Shown: positions 62,949 to 64,000 of the stretch, in pieces
Layout of the letters: each line of letters starts with the position of its first letter
Numbering within the stretch: position 1 is the first letter of the stretch
Assembly: GCF_008368715.1 (NCBI RefSeq)
Contig: NZ_SMRS01000001.1
Coordinates: 372,001 to 436,000 of the forward strand
Direction: 5' to 3'
Origin: Nitrincola tapanii
GTDB lineage: Bacteria > Pseudomonadota > Gammaproteobacteria > Pseudomonadales > Balneatricaceae
Length of the DNA: 64,000 nucleotides
The notes under the pieces: generated by a model
The model's input: only the letters and a program-made list of their open reading frames with translations
Database searches by the model: none
Told to the model about the DNA's origin: nothing
Translations under genes and position numbers: made by a program

Positions 62949-63890
62949 TTAACGGAACATGGCGCTGATGGATTCTTCGTTGCAAACGCGGCGTACCGCC
63001 TCTGCCAACATAGGTGCCAGCGTTAACTGGCGAATTTTTGCACACTTCATTGCTTCAGGCGACAGCGGAATCGTGTCAGTCACGACCAGCTCATCCAGTT
63101 CAGAGTTGCTGATGTTGCTGATGGCTGGGCCAGAAAGTACAGCGTGTGTGACATAAGAAACAACGCGCGCGGCGCCTTTCTCTTTTAGAGCGCGTGCGGC
63201 TTTGCAGAGCGTGCCAGCAGTATCGCACATGTCATCGACCAGGATGCAGGTACGTCCCGCGACATCCCCGATGATGTTCATCACTTGAGATTCATTTGCA
63301 CGCTCGCGGCGTTTGTCGATGATCGCCAGATCACAATCCAGCTGTTTAGCCACCGCACGCGCACGGACTACACCACCGACATCGGGTGAAACCACCATGA
63401 TGTTGTCGTAGTGCTGATCCATAATATCGTCGAGCAGAACCGGAGAGCCGTAAACGTTATCAACCGGAATGTCAAAGAAACCCTGGATCTGATCGGCATG
63501 TAAATCTACGGTTAGTACACGATCGACGCCGGCGCTGGTCATCATGGTCGCAACCACTTTAGCGCTGATCGGAACACGTGTTGAGCGTGGACGACGATCC
63601 TGGCGAGCATAACCAAAATAGGGAACAACAGCGGTGATGCGCGTTGCAGAGGCACGACGTATCGCATCCACAAACACGATCAGTTCCATCAGGTTATCAT
63701 TGGTGGGGGCACAGGTCGATTGGATGATAAAAACGTCTTTACCACGAACGTTTTCTTGAATTTCGACGCTGACTTCACCGTCGCTGAAACGACCGACAGA
63801 GGCTTTTCCCATAGGGATGTCGAGGCGTTCTACCACCTTTTTTGCCAGTTCAGGGTTGGCATTGCCGGTGAAGATCATCATGCTGGACAT
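62949..63890 (-). CDS. prs: Ribose-phosphate pyrophosphokinase
   Basis: Makes PRPP from ribose-5-phosphate and ATP, feeding nucleotide, His and Trp synthesis. The chosen ATG, with AAAAGG upstream, gives 313 residues starting [16 protein letters not shown], close to the family length of 315; in-frame starts up to 63956 would add 22 residues absent from relatives. Motifs: [28 protein letters not shown] and the PRPP loop [11 protein letters not shown]. tRNA-Gln lies directly upstream, as in Pseudomonas. Confidence 0.96.
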   Translation of the reverse strand: MSSMMIFTGNANPELAKKVVERLDIPMGKASVGRFSDGEVSVEIQENVRGKDVFIIQSTCAPTNDNLMELIVFVDAIRRASATRITAVVPYFGYARQDRRPRSTRVPISAKVVATMMTSAGVDRVLTVDLHADQIQGFFDIPVDNVYGSPVLLDDIMDQHYDNIMVVSPDVGGVVRARAVAKQLDCDLAIIDKRRERANESQVMNIIGDVAGRTCILVDDMCDTAGTLCKAARALKEKGAARVVSYVTHAVLSGPAISNISNSELDELVVTDTIPLSPEAMKCAKIRQLTLAPMLAEAVRRVCNEESISAMFR

Positions 63891-63956
63891 GCGCTTTACC
63901 TTTTCGATCGTTTCAGTATGGATTGAGGGAGCAGAGAGGATCTCAGTCATATTCAA

Positions 63957-64000
63957 TGGCTGGGGTAGGAGGACTCGAACCTCCGGATGCTGGAATCAGA
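63957..64000 (-). tRNA. tRNA-Gln (anticodon CTG), 3' part
   Basis: The last 44 bases of a tRNA, from the anticodon loop (TCTGA) to the encoded CCA, cut by the window edge. They are identical to the corresponding part of the tRNA-Gln at 60110-60185. It lies 66 bases before the prs start, so prs may be read from the tRNA promoter. Confidence 0.93.

Overview
The window is a gene-dense stretch of a gammaproteobacterial chromosome. Gene content and order closely follow the Pseudomonas/Oceanospirillales pattern: trmD-rplS-(hypothetical)-xerD-dsbC-hom-thrC-recJ; nudF-DUF1249-cpdA-yqiA-parE ... parC; proA-nadD-rsfS-rlmH-mrdA-rodA-mltB-rlpA-dacA-ybeD-lipB-lipA; queA-tgt-yajC-secD-secF; serB/fimX; tRNA-Gln-prs-rplY-pth-ychF. 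A Mrp-type cation/proton antiporter operon and a Na+/phosphate cotransporter gene suggest a marine, saline or alkaline habitat. This placement is inference from remembered synteny; no search was run. I saw no IS element, prophage, integron or CRISPR array.

Layout. 1-8.7 kb (+): end of trmD, rplS, an unnamed membrane-anchored protein, xerD, dsbC, the threonine genes hom and thrC, and recJ. 8.7-11 kb: ahpC-ahpF peroxide defence, with a possible OxyR half-site. 11-19.5 kb (+): nfo, an intact Cache-PAS-GGDEF-EAL cyclic-di-GMP enzyme translationally coupled to nudF, then DUF1249, cpdA, yqiA and parE. 19.6-20.1 kb (+): a LEA14-like lipoprotein. 20.15-28.45 kb (-): two small conserved genes (one ChaN-like) followed by an eight-gene Mrp-like operon of unusual order. 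28.6-30.8 kb (+): parC. 30.9-32.9 kb (-): a YtjB/SMP-like membrane protein with a cyclase-like C-terminus and a (PQ)9 microsatellite.

33-44 kb (+): a long operon for proline, NAD, ribosome silencing and 23S rRNA methylation, peptidoglycan elongation and lipoate. 44-48.1 kb (-): a three-gene operon (tandem DUF1538 membrane protein, PII-like protein, CBS protein) and an NptA-type Na+/Pi cotransporter preceded by two Pho-box-like repeat arrays. 48.4 kb (-): tRNA-Leu. 48.6-57.7 kb (+): queA-tgt-yajC-secD-secF, rnr, serB. 57.8-60 kb (-): a FimX-like degenerate GGDEF/EAL protein. 60.1-60.45 kb (-): a Met-Gln-Met-Gln tRNA operon. 60.5-64 kb (-): ychF, pth, rplY, prs and the 3' part of another tRNA-Gln.

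Most of the window is housekeeping. The parts most worth a second look are the rearranged Mrp complex, including one antiporter-like subunit that lacks the conserved membrane glutamate, the DUF1538/PII-like/CBS operon beside the phosphate transporter, the duplicated Pho-box-like arrays, the SMP-cyclase-like protein with its hexanucleotide repeat, and the apparent split of the parC-SMP-serB-fimX neighbourhood.
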